DNA of 64,000 nt from Streptantibioticus parmotrematis (GTDB lineage: Bacteria; Actinomycetota; Actinomycetes; Streptomycetales; Streptomycetaceae), in the NCBI RefSeq assembly GCF_019890615.1, contig NZ_JAINVZ010000004.1, positions 310,001 through 374,000 on the forward strand. Reading direction: 5' to 3'. Below, piece after piece: positions 42,770 to 51,627 of this stretch. A program made the position numbers and the translations under genes. Position 1 is the first letter of the stretch. The number at the start of each line of letters is the position of its first letter. The notes below the pieces were generated by a model. The model did no database searches. It was not told the DNA's origin and worked only from the letters and a program-made list of their open reading frames with translations.

Positions 42770-42927
42770 CGGGCCGTCCGGCGCGGGGGCGGCCACCGGG
42801 GGATAACCCGAACCCCGTTCTGCGGACCGCCGGATGGCCTCCGCACCACGCCCGCCGGGACCCTGGAAGCCGTCCGGGCACATCACACGTGCACCACCGC
42901 CATCACGCGCAGCCGAACGGGGAACCC

Positions 42928-44343
42928 ATGTCCACCGCCGACCAACAGCCCGTCAATCCGCCTTTCGCACAAGCGGGTTCAGGCACGACCAGGCGCCGCA
43001 TGGCAAACCTGTGCGCCGCCGCGCTCACCGTCACCGCGCTCACGGCCACCGCCCTCACCGCCTCCCCGGCCACCGCCGCCCCGCGGACCGGAGCGGCCTC
43101 CGCCACCGCCGCGCAGGCCCACCTCACCCTGCCCCGGCCAACCGGCCCCGACCAGGTCGGCACCGTGGACCTGCACCTGGTGGACCGCTCCCGCAAGGAC
43201 CCCTGGGTGCCCTCGGTGCCGTACCGGGAGCTGATGGTGAGCGTGCGGTACCCGGCGCTCGACGCCGACCGTTGTCCCCGCGCACCGCAGATGCTGCCGG
43301 GCGCGGCGGCCGGGTTCGACGCGCTCAACAACTTCGGCGGGAAGATCCCGCGGGGGACGGTGGACTGGGCGGGCACGTTGTCGTACGCGCACGAGGGCGC
43401 TCCGGTGGCACGCGGGCGCGGGCGGCTGCCGGTGGTGCTCTACTCCCCCGGCGTCGGCGACCCGCGCACCCTCGGCACGACACTGAGCGACGAGCTGGCC
43501 AGCCACGGCTACGTCGTCGTCACCATCGACCACACCTACGACGCCTCGGCGGTGGAGTTCCCCGGCGGGCGGGTCGAGAAGTCCGTGCTCCCGGCGGCGC
43601 TCGCGGCGACCGGGGGCGACCCGGCGAAGGTGACCGCGTTGCTGCGCGAGGTCCTGGACGCGCGGGTCGCCGACACCCGGTCCGTGCTGGACGCGGTGGA
43701 CGCGCTCGCCGCCGGCCACGACCCGGACGCGGACGGACGGAAGCTGCCCCGCGGCCTCGCCGGGGCCCTGGACCCGCACCGGATCGGCATGTTCGGCCAG
43801 TCGGCGGGCGGCATGGCGGCGCTGGAGACGATGCACGAGGACCCGCGCCTGTCGGCGGGCGTCGACATGGACGGCGTCCTGGCGTACGAGCAGGGCGACC
43901 ACACGCCGGGCAACCCGTTCCCGGTCGCGCGCTCCGGGCTGGACAAGCCGTTCATGCTGATGGGCGAGGAGGGCGACGACCACACGACCGTGCCGTCCTG
44001 GGGGCTGCTGTGGGAGCGCAGTGGCGGCTGGCGGCGCGACCTGACGCTGCTGGGCGGTCAGCACGCGTCGTTCACCGACGCGGAGTCGATGGTCCCGCAG
44101 GCCGCCCGGCAGCTGGGGCTGCCGCGTTCCACGGTCACCGGGCTGGTCGGCACGGCCGATCCGGCGCGGGCGGTGGCCGCGCAGGAGGCGTACCTCGGCG
44201 CGTTCTTCGACCGCTGGCTGCGCGGCCGTCCCGGCACGCTGCTCGACGGGCCGTCCCCCCGCTACCCGCAGTTCCGCTTCGCGGGCGCCGCCGACGGGGC
44301 CGGGTCGTCCGGGCCGTCCGGTGGGACAGGCGGCGGACGGTGA
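42928..44343 (+). CDS. Secreted alpha/beta hydrolase (PAF-acetylhydrolase II-like)
   Basis: 471 residues from ATG 42928. A long signal peptide contains RRRMANLCAAALTVTALTATALTASPATA, with an Arg cluster that could serve Tat export. The mature enzyme has VVLYSPGVGDPRTLGTTLSDELASHGYVVVTIDHTYDA, the nucleophile elbow GMFGQSAGGMAAL and a late GGQHASF. These match the platelet-activating-factor acetylhydrolase/dienelactone type, which hydrolyse short or oxidised esters. The tail is Gly/Ser-rich. Confidence 0.87.
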   Translation: MSTADQQPVNPPFAQAGSGTTRRRMANLCAAALTVTALTATALTASPATAAPRTGAASATAAQAHLTLPRPTGPDQVGTVDLHLVDRSRKDPWVPSVPYRELMVSVRYPALDADRCPRAPQMLPGAAAGFDALNNFGGKIPRGTVDWAGTLSYAHEGAPVARGRGRLPVVLYSPGVGDPRTLGTTLSDELASHGYVVVTIDHTYDASAVEFPGGRVEKSVLPAALAATGGDPAKVTALLREVLDARVADTRSVLDAVDALAAGHDPDADGRKLPRGLAGALDPHRIGMFGQSAGGMAALETMHEDPRLSAGVDMDGVLAYEQGDHTPGNPFPVARSGLDKPFMLMGEEGDDHTTVPSWGLLWERSGGWRRDLTLLGGQHASFTDAESMVPQAARQLGLPRSTVTGLVGTADPARAVAAQEAYLGAFFDRWLRGRPGTLLDGPSPRYPQFRFAGAADGAGSSGPSGGTGGGR

Positions 44344-44384
44344 GCGCTCGGTGGTGACGCCGTAGCGCACAGCGATGCAAACCA

Positions 44385-44405
44385 GGACAATGAGAGATAT
44401 TGTCC
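44385..44405. promoter_or_regulatory. Inverted repeat GGACAAT-N7-ATTGTCC at a small gene promoter
   Basis: Perfect 7-base arms (44385-44391 and 44399-44405) lie immediately before the ATG at 44410; a possible -10 element overlaps them. It is a good operator candidate. Confidence 0.5.
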
Positions 44406-44409
44406 ATTT

Positions 44410-44640
44410 ATGGGAGACAAGCCGGAGGCGGACGCCCCCCTGATGATCCTCATGCGCGACGCGGACGGCCGCGTCGTCTACGAGGTGTGGCACACCACGC
44501 CCGCCCCGGGGAAGTCCACCTCCGATCCCCATGTGGAAGCCGCGTTGCGCAGCAAGGCCCAGGCCCGGCAGATCGCTCGGGAGGCCGGTTTCTACCTGGT
44601 GGAGGAAGGCGAGATCTGGGACCACCTCCCGGACGAGTAG
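44410..44640 (+). CDS. Small conserved hypothetical protein
   Basis: 76 residues, MGDKPEADAPLMILMRDADG, then YEVWHTTPAPGKSTSDPHVEA and AREAGFYLVEEGEIWDHLPDE. It is acidic, soluble and without a known domain. There is no clear Shine-Dalgarno and only four bases separate the inverted repeat from the ATG, so the transcript may be leaderless. A DUF1707 gene follows. Confidence 0.65.
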   Translation: MGDKPEADAPLMILMRDADGRVVYEVWHTTPAPGKSTSDPHVEAALRSKAQARQIAREAGFYLVEEGEIWDHLPDE

Positions 44641-44691
44641 ACGAGCGACAGCCCGGCGACGCCTGGCGCCGCGCCGGATACAGTGCGGGCC

Positions 44692-45363
44692 ATGGCTGAT
44701 GGCGAGAGGCTGCCGGACCGGCGCGAAGCCGATGGCGGGATGGTGCCGGACCGGCGCGAACTGCGGGCCTCGCACGACGACCGCGACCGCGTGGTGGAAC
44801 GACTGCGGGTCGCGGCGGGCGACGGTCGGCTCACGGCGGAGGAGCTGGACGAGCGCCTGGAGACCGCGCTGACCGCCCGCACCTACGGTGAGCTGGAGGT
44901 CCTGCTGCGCGACCTGCCCGCCGAGTCCGCCCCGGGCAGCCTCGCGCCCGTCACGGTCACCGCCGTCCCGGCCAAGGACCTGGTCCGTCTCCAGGCCACC
45001 AGCGGCAATCTGGAGCGCGGCGGCCCGTGGGCGGTCCCGCGCAGGCTGGAGGTGGAGACCACCAGCGGCAACGTGACGATCGACCTGACCGCCGCCGCCA
45101 TCGCCCACCCCGAGCTGGACCTGGCGATCTCGGTGCGCAGCGGCAACGTGCGGCTGGTCGTGCCGCCCGACGTGATGGTCGACGTCGACGCCGTGACCGT
45201 CCGCAGCGGCAGCATCCGCCACCGCGTCCACCCCGACCCCGCCCTGCCGCGCAGGCTGACGGTCACCATGAGCGGCAGCATCCGCAGCGGCAACGTCGTC
45301 GTCCGCGGCCCGCGCCGGGGCTTCTGGGCCTGGCTCCTGCGCCGCCAGCCCAAGTCCAAGTAG
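44692..45363 (+). CDS. DUF1707 protein with DUF4097-like beta repeats
   Basis: 223 residues from ATG 44692. DUF1707 is recognised at ~25-80 (LRASHDDRDRVVERLRVAAG, GRLTAEELDERLETALTART). The second half has repeated SGN motifs (ATSGNLERGG, TTSGNVTIDL, RSGNVRLVV, RSGSIRHRV, MSGSIRSGNVVV), a beta-helix-like DUF4097 pattern. DUF1707 is a SHOCT-like small domain of actinobacteria with unknown role. No membrane segment is seen. Confidence 0.85.
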   Translation: MADGERLPDRREADGGMVPDRRELRASHDDRDRVVERLRVAAGDGRLTAEELDERLETALTARTYGELEVLLRDLPAESAPGSLAPVTVTAVPAKDLVRLQATSGNLERGGPWAVPRRLEVETTSGNVTIDLTAAAIAHPELDLAISVRSGNVRLVVPPDVMVDVDAVTVRSGSIRHRVHPDPALPRRLTVTMSGSIRSGNVVVRGPRRGFWAWLLRRQPKSK

Positions 45364-45398
45364 GCGACCCGGGGCCTGCCCGAGATGGGCCGGCGCGT

Positions 45399-45533
45399 TC
45401 ACACCAGCCGTACGAGCAGCAGTGCCAGCATCACCAGGAGGATCACGCCGACCGCGAGGGCCCGTGCCGTCACCATCGCGCCCAGCAGGCCGGCCATGCC
45501 CCGCTCGCGTTGCCGCTTCGGTCCGGCGTTCAT
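45399..45533 (-). CDS. Small single-pass membrane peptide
   Basis: 44 residues, MNAGPKRQRERGMAGLLGAM then a hydrophobic helix (ALAVGVILLVMLALLLVRLV). It has a basic N-terminus and one helix running to the end. The ribosome site is weak (GCGAG). It is convergent with the DUF1707 gene. Conservation would be needed to prove it. Confidence 0.4.
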   Translation of the reverse strand: MNAGPKRQRERGMAGLLGAMVTARALAVGVILLVMLALLLVRLV

Positions 45534-45649
45534 ATCTCGCAGGCTACCGCGCGCCCGGCCCGGATGACGTGGCGGACGGAGCGGGTGCGAGGATCGGGCC
45601 GGGCGGGTACAGGACGCGCCCAAGGCACATGCTTCAAGGGGGAGTTGCT

Positions 45650-46123
45650 GTGAGCGACGACGGCACGGTGGTCGTGGAATCGGTGGCGCACGTGGTCGGC
45701 GGCCGGGCGGAGGTCTTCGACGACGCGTGGCAGGACGTGGAGGCGGTGATCCGCCTGGACGCCTCGCGTTTCACGCCGGAGGCGCTGTACGGCCTGGACG
45801 CCTTCTCGCACATCGAGGTGGTCTTCCACTTCGACCGCGTACCGCCGGAGAAGATCGAGACCGGCGCCCGGCGGCCCCGGGGCAACCCCGACTGGCCGCT
45901 GGTCGGCATCTTCGCGCAGCGCGGCAAGAACCGCCCCAACCGCCTGGGCCTGTCCCGCTGCCGCCTGCACCGGGTGGACGGCCTGGACCTGCACGTCAGC
46001 GGCCTCGACGCGGTCGCGGGTACCCCGGTCCTCGACATCAAGCCGTACATGGCGGAGTTCGCCCCGAGGCAGGAGGTGACCCAGCCGGAGTGGTCGCGAG
46101 AGCTGATGCGCGGCTACTACTGA
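45650..46123 (+). CDS. trmO: tRNA (t6A37)-N6-methyltransferase TrmO-like
   Basis: 157 residues from GTG 45650 with AAGGGGGAG upstream. The UPF0066 fold is shown by ALYGLDAFSHIEVVFHFDRV, RGKNRPNRLGLSRCRL-type sequence and VLDIKPYM. TrmO uses SAM to methylate t6A at position 37 of certain threonine tRNAs. Relatives can differ in substrate, so the call is by family. Confidence 0.85.
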   Translation: MSDDGTVVVESVAHVVGGRAEVFDDAWQDVEAVIRLDASRFTPEALYGLDAFSHIEVVFHFDRVPPEKIETGARRPRGNPDWPLVGIFAQRGKNRPNRLGLSRCRLHRVDGLDLHVSGLDAVAGTPVLDIKPYMAEFAPRQEVTQPEWSRELMRGYY

Positions 46124-46152
46124 CGCCTGCGGCCCGCGTCGTGTGACCGGAT

Positions 46153-46180
46153 CGGCGCCGAGCCCCTGGCTCTGGCGCCG
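46153..46180. terminator. Bidirectional hairpin between trmO and the DUF4041 gene
   Basis: CGGCGCCGAGCC (46153-46164) pairs with GGCTC-T-GGCGCCG (46168-46180), a 12-base stem with one bulge and a CCT loop, between convergent stops. Confidence 0.65.
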
Positions 46181-46187
46181 TCCGCGA

Positions 46188-47804
46188 TCAACTCGCCTTG
46201 CTGGCCCGCCACTCCAGCGCCTGCGGCTCCTCGGTGAACTCGACCAGGTGCTGACCGGCGTACCGCTGGAGTGCGTCGCGCACCTCCGCCGGGGTGACGC
46301 GGAAGAACTCCTTGCGGGCGTTGACCCGGTTGACTCGGTGATCCGCGAACTCCCGGTGCAACTGGGTCTCCAGGCCGACGGCGTCCTTGCTGAAGATCAA
46401 CGCGTGGACGTCGAAGCGGAACGGCACCGACGCGCCGCTCAGCTCGTAGATGCGCTCCAGAGGCTCCAGGCGCCGCGTCAGCCCGATCTTGACCATGCGG
46501 TCGCCGAACGCGCCGACGTTGGAGATGACGTACACGTACCCGGCCCGGACGTTGGCGGCGCGTGCCTCGACGGAGCTGAGGGCCTCCTCGATCTCGGCGA
46601 GCTTGGCCTCCATCTCCGCCACCGCGTCGTCCTCCCCGCGCAGGCGGAGTCGTTCCAGGGCGGACTGGTAGTGGCCCATCTCCTTGTTCAGCTTCTCCCG
46701 CTCGCGCTCCAACTCCCGCTGCGCCGCCGCCTCTTCCCGTTCGCGTGCCCTGATCTCCCGCTGCGCCTCCTTCTCCTCCTCCTTCTTCTGCAGGAAGTCC
46801 GCGGTCAGTTGCAGCTCCCGCACGCGGGCGTCGTGGTAGGCGTCGGAGATGCGGATGTTCATGGTCGCGCCGAGCCTGGCGATGGTCTCCCGGCTCTTGT
46901 AGAGCCGGTCGACGAGTGAGTCCAGACGGTGCGGGCGCATCGTGCGGACCGCGTAGTCCGCCTCCGCGTTGTACGCCCTGAGCATCAGCTTCGAGAAGTC
47001 GCGCACCATCTTGCGCCCGGCGCTCGCGGAACCGTTGACCGTCCAGTGCTGCGCCGACAGCACCGCGTTGCCCTCCCGCGCGAGGGTCTTGATCCTGGCC
47101 TGGAGCGACTCGAGACGGCTGCGGTAGGCGAGGGCGTCCTGCAACTGGTGCCGGTACGCGTAGATGCCGACCTCCTGGAGCAACGCCACCTCGTCGGTGG
47201 TCACCACCTGCGCCCGGAGTTCGGCGAGCCGTTCCCTGGCCTGGTGGGTGTCCTTGCGGAGCGCTTCCGCTTCTTTCCTGGCCCGGCCGACGTCCCTGAC
47301 CGCCTTCTTGGACTCCTCCCGCGCCTGGGCCTCGGCCTCCTTCCTCTCCCGCCGCGCCGCTTCCCGTTCCCGGGCCACCTCGTCCCTGGCCTCCGCGAGC
47401 AGGCGTTCCGCCTCGGCTGAGGCGGCTTCGCGCAACGCCTCGGCTTCCTCGCGCGCCAGTTGGAGCGCGTCCAGGACCTGGAGGGCGTCCATGCCCTGAG
47501 TGCTCGCTACCCAGGCCCGCAGCCGTTCGGCCTCCGGGTTCTCGTCCCGGCGGCGCCTGCCGAACAGGCCGCCACGGCGGGCCTGCGGAAGCGGCACGAC
47601 CGACGGAGTCACGTACTCGACACCGAGCCCGGCCTCGACGGGGCTTCCCCCACCGGTGCTTCCCCCACCGGTGCCGTCGGGCACCCACAGCTGCCAGCCC
47701 GAGGGCGGCGGAGGCCACGCCGGATCCGGCTGCCAGCCCGGAGGCGGCGCCCATCCCGGCGGAGGCGCAGGCCAGCACGGAGGCGGATTGAACCGGTACA
47801 GCAT
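46188..47804 (-). CDS. DUF4041 coiled-coil protein with GIY-YIG (T5orf172/MUG113-like) domain
   Basis: 538 residues from ATG 47804. Parts: an N-terminal Pro/Trp tract (~5-55, PPPGWAPPPGWQPDPAWPPP); a long coiled coil (~115-215, rich in EREAARRERKEAEAQ); DUF4041 (~215-330, AYRSRLESLQARIKTLAREG to FSKLMLRAYNAEADYAV); a second coiled coil (~340-430); and a GIY-YIG-type end (~440-530) with YVYVISN, MVKIGLTRR, FDVHALIFSKDAVGLETQLH and RKEFFRV. This end domain is a nuclease fold in phage and mobile genes (T5orf172). The nuclease Glu (in LETQLH) and Arg/Lys residues are present. Function is unknown; a role in phage defence or DNA handling is inference only. Confidence 0.8.
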   Translation of the reverse strand: MLYRFNPPPCWPAPPPGWAPPPGWQPDPAWPPPPSGWQLWVPDGTGGGSTGGGSPVEAGLGVEYVTPSVVPLPQARRGGLFGRRRRDENPEAERLRAWVASTQGMDALQVLDALQLAREEAEALREAASAEAERLLAEARDEVAREREAARRERKEAEAQAREESKKAVRDVGRARKEAEALRKDTHQARERLAELRAQVVTTDEVALLQEVGIYAYRHQLQDALAYRSRLESLQARIKTLAREGNAVLSAQHWTVNGSASAGRKMVRDFSKLMLRAYNAEADYAVRTMRPHRLDSLVDRLYKSRETIARLGATMNIRISDAYHDARVRELQLTADFLQKKEEEKEAQREIRAREREEAAAQRELEREREKLNKEMGHYQSALERLRLRGEDDAVAEMEAKLAEIEEALSSVEARAANVRAGYVYVISNVGAFGDRMVKIGLTRRLEPLERIYELSGASVPFRFDVHALIFSKDAVGLETQLHREFADHRVNRVNARKEFFRVTPAEVRDALQRYAGQHLVEFTEEPQALEWRASKAS

Positions 47805-48205
47805 CGAACCCCCCAACACCCGGCCCGTCCCCACAGGCCGATGGCATGCCACCGTTCACACCGCCGACGTCCGGCATGCCGACTCTTCGTACCGCCGACG
47901 TCGCGGACGGTCAGTGAATCGACGTTACTGCCACCTGCCCGAAAGCGCGCCCTTCTTGGGCCGGTCAGGGCCAGGCGCCGACGAGCTCGCCGACGAGCCG
48001 ACAGCGTGATCAGCGCCCCCGAGTGAACGCCGCGGTGGCCACCGGAATCCAGCCGGTTGCTCGGGTCGTCCACTGATCCCAGCCGTGATCCACTGGCAGT
48101 CGGCATGATGCGGCCAGGAAAACATGATGCGGCCAGAAAAAGGTGCCGCAGGCGGGCGATGTCTCGCCGTAGGCTCGGGTCCTGATCACCGGGGAGGGGC
48201 CCACG
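47805..48205. other. 401-base divergent region with a 19 bp tandem duplication
   Basis: Between the DUF4041 and S9 peptidase genes. It shows ACCGCCGACGTC twice (about 47859 and 47901) and CATGATGCGGCCAG(G/A)AAAA twice in tandem (48104-48122, 48123-48141). Promoters for both genes must lie here; no coding region is supported. Confidence 0.55.
48104..48141. repeat. 19 bp tandem direct repeat
   Basis: Two adjacent copies with one mismatch: 48104-48122 and 48123-48141. It lies 65 bases upstream of the S9 peptidase start, where it may act as a binding site. Confidence 0.85.
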
Positions 48206-50077
48206 ATGTCGATCACGCCGGAGCTGCTGCACGGAGGATGGTCGCCCTCGGCGCCGGCCGTCTCCCCCGATGGGCGCTGGGTGGCCTGGGTGACCGGGCC
48301 GGTGGTGCCGCGGGGAGCACCGCACGCCGCGTTGTGGGTGGCTCCCGCCGACGGGTCCGCCTCCGCCCGGCGCCTGACCGACGGGGCCCGCCGGGTGTCG
48401 CTGCCACGCTGGACCGCTGACTCCGGCGCGCTGATCCACCTGGCCGACGGCGCACTCGTGCGTGTCGGGCTCGACGGGGAGCAGGTCGCGTTGACCGAGT
48501 GGGAAGGCTGGGTCGGCGAAATGATCGCGCTGGACGGCGGCCCGCTCGTGCTGCTCGGCGAGCCGGACGACCAGGAGCCGGAGAACGGCATCACGGTCTG
48601 GACCGGCGACGAGACCCCCGCCGGTGACCGGTTGATGCTGCTCGCCCCCGGCGACATCGCGCCCCGGCGGCTCACCGCGCCGGGCGACCGGCACGTGACG
48701 GCGGTCGCCGCACGGCCGGACGGCGCAGCGCTCGCCGTCATCAGCTGGGACGAGCCCGCCGAGGAACCCGGCGCCTTCACCGCCCGTCTGCATGTCGTCG
48801 ACCCGCACCGCGACACCGCACGCGACATGGGACCGTTGCCGCTGAACGCGTCCTGCCCCGCATGGTGGCACGACGGGACCGCGTGGCACGTCGCGCTGCT
48901 CGGCGTCACCCCTCCCGGGCCCGTCGGCGGCCTGACCGTGCTGGACGTCACGGTCCCGCCGCCGGGCCTGACGCCGGGACCCCCGCGCGACTTGACGCCG
49001 GACGGCACCATCTGCCCGGTCGAACTCGTCCAGTCCTGCGCGGGGCCCCTCGCCCTGTTCGCCGACGGGCTCGACACCTCGGTACGCCGATTGCGCCCCG
49101 CCACAGGGGACTTCGAGGAGATCGCCCGGATACGCGGGCTGGCGTCCTCGCTCGCCACCGACCGGGACGGCGGTGTGACGGCGCTGCGGATCAGCGGCCC
49201 GCAGACCCCGAACGACGTGTTCGTCCTGCGCTCCGACGGCCGACCGCGTCAACTCAGCGACACTCGGCCGCAGTTCCGCGACGTCGACTGGGGGACGCAG
49301 GAGCGTCTGACGTGGACCGCGCCGGACGGCCTGCCCCTCGACGGCCTGCTCGTGCTGCCCCCCGGCCGTTCCCGGGCGGACGGACCGCTGCCCCTGGTCG
49401 CCCTCGTGCACGGCGGCCCGTACGCACGGTACGCGGACGCGTTGCAGTTCAACGCCTACGTGTCCGCGCAGCACGTGGCGGCCGGAGGCTACGCCGTCCT
49501 GCTGCCCAACCCGCGCGGCAGCCAGGGCCACGGCCCGGCCTTCGCGGCCCGGGTCGTCGGCGACCTCGGGGGCGCCGAACTCGGCGACGTCCTGGCCGGC
49601 ATCGACCAGCTGACCGCCGACGGCGTCGCCGACCCCGCCCGGCTGGCGATCGCCGGCTGGAGCCACGGCGGCTACCTCGCGGCCTGGGCCGCCGCCCGCA
49701 CCGACCGCTTCCGCGCCGCGGTCGTCGGCGCGGGCATCGCCGACTGGGGCATGCAGACCGCGTTCGGCGAACTCGGCCGCGAGGAGGCCGGATACAGCGG
49801 CTCCCACGGCTGGGAGAGCCCCGGCCCGCACCCGCACGACGCGGTCAGCCCGATCGGCCACGCCGCGGACATCACTGCGCCCGTGCTCATCCTGCACGGC
49901 GAACAGGACACCAACGTGCCCGTGGCCCAGGCGGTGTACCTGCACCGGGCGCTGCGCCACTTCGGAGTGCCGCACGAGTTCGTCCGCTACGCCGGGGAGG
50001 GCCACATCTTCTCCGACCCCACGCACCAGGCGGACGTCATGCACCGCATACGGGCGTTCCTGGACCGCCATCTGTGA
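48206..50077 (+). CDS. S9 family (prolyl oligopeptidase/acylaminoacyl) peptidase
   Basis: 623 residues from ATG 48206 with GGGGAGGGG upstream. The first ~360 residues are a beta-propeller of DPP-IV/TolB type (SPDGRWVAWVTGP, GAALAVISWD). The C-terminal hydrolase has HGGPYARYADALQFN, the nucleophile GWSHGGYLAAW, the acid HGEQDTNVPVAQAV and the base GEGHIF. It lacks a signal peptide and so should act on short peptides in the cytoplasm. Confidence 0.93.
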   Translation: MSITPELLHGGWSPSAPAVSPDGRWVAWVTGPVVPRGAPHAALWVAPADGSASARRLTDGARRVSLPRWTADSGALIHLADGALVRVGLDGEQVALTEWEGWVGEMIALDGGPLVLLGEPDDQEPENGITVWTGDETPAGDRLMLLAPGDIAPRRLTAPGDRHVTAVAARPDGAALAVISWDEPAEEPGAFTARLHVVDPHRDTARDMGPLPLNASCPAWWHDGTAWHVALLGVTPPGPVGGLTVLDVTVPPPGLTPGPPRDLTPDGTICPVELVQSCAGPLALFADGLDTSVRRLRPATGDFEEIARIRGLASSLATDRDGGVTALRISGPQTPNDVFVLRSDGRPRQLSDTRPQFRDVDWGTQERLTWTAPDGLPLDGLLVLPPGRSRADGPLPLVALVHGGPYARYADALQFNAYVSAQHVAAGGYAVLLPNPRGSQGHGPAFAARVVGDLGGAELGDVLAGIDQLTADGVADPARLAIAGWSHGGYLAAWAAARTDRFRAAVVGAGIADWGMQTAFGELGREEAGYSGSHGWESPGPHPHDAVSPIGHAADITAPVLILHGEQDTNVPVAQAVYLHRALRHFGVPHEFVRYAGEGHIFSDPTHQADVMHRIRAFLDRHL

Positions 50078-50362
50078 CCCCGCCCGGACCCTCGCCCAGC
50101 TCGCCGTCTAAGGCCAGCTCTTCCCCGACCGCCGGGACCTCGACGTCACACCGGTCGGGGGCGGGGCCCCGACGCACGTCTTTCAGGAAGGCATCCATCG
50201 CCTCGGCCGCACCTGCCCCGCCAGATTCCACAGCGCCTGCCGCGGCTCGCGCTTCGAGGGAAGGCCCGCCCCCCGGAGCCAGGGACGAAGGCCCTTGCCC
50301 CGGGAAGCGTGCGTGCTCGTCGGCTGGTCAGCCGCCTATCGTGTTCGCCCTATAGGCCGCGC

Positions 50363-50923
50363 TCACCTCACGCCGGCACGATGAGGAGCCGGGACCGGAC
50401 CACCGTGACCGGGAGCCGGGACCGGGCCACCGTGACCGGGAGCCGGAGCCGGGACCGGACCACCATGACCGGGAGCCGGGACCGGACCACCATGGCCCGG
50501 AGCCGGAGCCGGAGCCGGGACCGGACCACCATGACCGGGAGCCGGAACCGGACCACCATGACCCGGAGCCGGGACCGGACCACCGTGAGCGGGAACCGGG
50601 CCACCGTGAGAAGCCGGGACCGGGGCAGCGTGGGCCGGAGCCGGGGCAGCGTGGGCCGGAGCCGGAGCAGCATGGGCCGGAGCCGGAGCAGCATGGGCCG
50701 GAGCCGGAGCAGCATGGGCCGGAGCCGGAGCAGCATGGGCCGGAGCCGGAGCAGCATGAGAAGCCTGGACCGGACCGGCGTGAGAAGCCGGAATCGGACC
50801 AGCACCCTGAGAAGCCGGGGCCGCGCAGGCGACGCCGGCGGTGCCTGCGGCGGCCAGGATGGTTCCGGCGGCGATGCTGTACATCCGGCGCTGGTTCGAT
50901 GTGATCTTGCGGTGCTTCGACAA
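50363..50923 (-). CDS. Secreted His/Pro/Ala-Gly repeat protein
   Basis: 186 residues from a TTG start at 50923, chosen for the GAGGAAG ribosome site just upstream; ATG 50884 is an alternative. A signal peptide [24 protein letters not shown] is followed only by repeats: six HAAPAPA units, one HAAPVPA, then eight HGGPVPA(PG) units, ending HRAGVR. At least 14 His recur every 7-13 residues. It has no folded domain; possible roles are metal binding, wall coating or adhesion. It is divergent from an ECF sigma gene, which may control it. DNA repeats of 21 and 27 bases encode it. Confidence 0.75.
   Translation of the reverse strand: MSKHRKITSNQRRMYSIAAGTILAAAGTAGVACAAPASQGAGPIPASHAGPVQASHAAPAPAHAAPAPAHAAPAPAHAAPAPAHAAPAPAHAAPAPAHAAPVPASHGGPVPAHGGPVPAPGHGGPVPAPGHGGPVPAPAPAPGHGGPVPAPGHGGPVPAPAPGHGGPVPAPGHGGPVPAPHRAGVR
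50385..50765 (-). repeat. Coding tandem repeats (21 and 27 bp units)
   Basis: About six near-identical 21-base units (encoding HAAPAPA) lie between 50640 and 50765, and 27-base-type units (encoding HGGPVPAPG) lie between 50385 and 50620. Unit lengths are multiples of three, so copy changes keep the frame. Confidence 0.8.
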
Positions 50924-51117
50924 CGATCTTCCTCTGTCCGGGATCACGGGCTGCAGCTCGTGGCACTGGAGCCCTCGTGTGAGAGGAGTACGGAAAGGGG
51001 CGCGGGCAGGTTGCACGCGGACCGGAAAAAACTTTCCCGCCACGCCATGCAACCTCCGAAGGGCCGCTCCACGTATGTGTGACAGGGGAGCGGTGCGCAA
51101 ACGGAGGGTCGGCAAGA

Positions 51118-51627
51118 GTGAGGGAAGCGGTCCGGAAGCGGGAGTTTCGGGAATTCGCCGAGACGCGGCAAGCGCAACTCCGGCGCAGCGCCTACCTGCT
51201 GTGCGGGGACTGGCATCGGGCACAGGACTTGACCCAGACCGCCCTGATGAAGCTCTACGCGGCCTGGGACCGGGTCAACCGGGACGGCAACGTGGACGCC
51301 TACGCACGCACCGTGCTCACCCGCACCTTTATCGACCAGCTACGTAAGGGAGACTGGCGGGAGGAGCCGGTGAGCGAGCCACCCGATCCGCCCCCTATGG
51401 TGTCGGCCGCACCGGAGTTGCGGTTGATGATGCAAGAGGCCCTGATGGAACTGCCGCCCCGCTACCGAGCCGTGTTGGTCCTGCGGTTCTGGGAGGACTG
51501 GACCGTCGAGCAGACCGCGCACGCACTGCGAGTGTCTCCGGGAACGGTCAAAAGCCAAAGCGCCCGTGGGCTCGCCCGGTTGCGCGAGATCGTCGGGGAC
51601 CTGACCCGTGAACGGACCGACAGGTGA
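51118..51627 (+). CDS. SigE-family (ECF) RNA polymerase sigma factor
   Basis: 169 residues from GTG 51118 with GGAGGG nine bases upstream (a GTG at 51079 would add 13). Region 2 is [43 protein letters not shown] and [14 protein letters not shown]; region 4 is [45 protein letters not shown]. This is the actinobacterial SigE-like ECF group. It overlaps the next gene by 4 bases and is divergent from the His/Pro repeat protein gene. Confidence 0.93.
   Translation: MREAVRKREFREFAETRQAQLRRSAYLLCGDWHRAQDLTQTALMKLYAAWDRVNRDGNVDAYARTVLTRTFIDQLRKGDWREEPVSEPPDPPPMVSAAPELRLMMQEALMELPPRYRAVLVLRFWEDWTVEQTAHALRVSPGTVKSQSARGLARLREIVGDLTRERTDR

Noticed and set aside
44385-44640. Toxin-antitoxin pair from the small gene and its operator
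   Set aside because: Only one small gene is present and neither it nor the DUF1707 neighbour resembles toxin or antitoxin families.
50037-50231. 64-residue minus-strand frame after the S9 peptidase
   Set aside because: No ribosome site, no recognised family, and it overlaps the peptidase end; not supported as a gene.
50385-50765. CRISPR array
   Set aside because: The repeats are coding, contiguous and without unique spacers.
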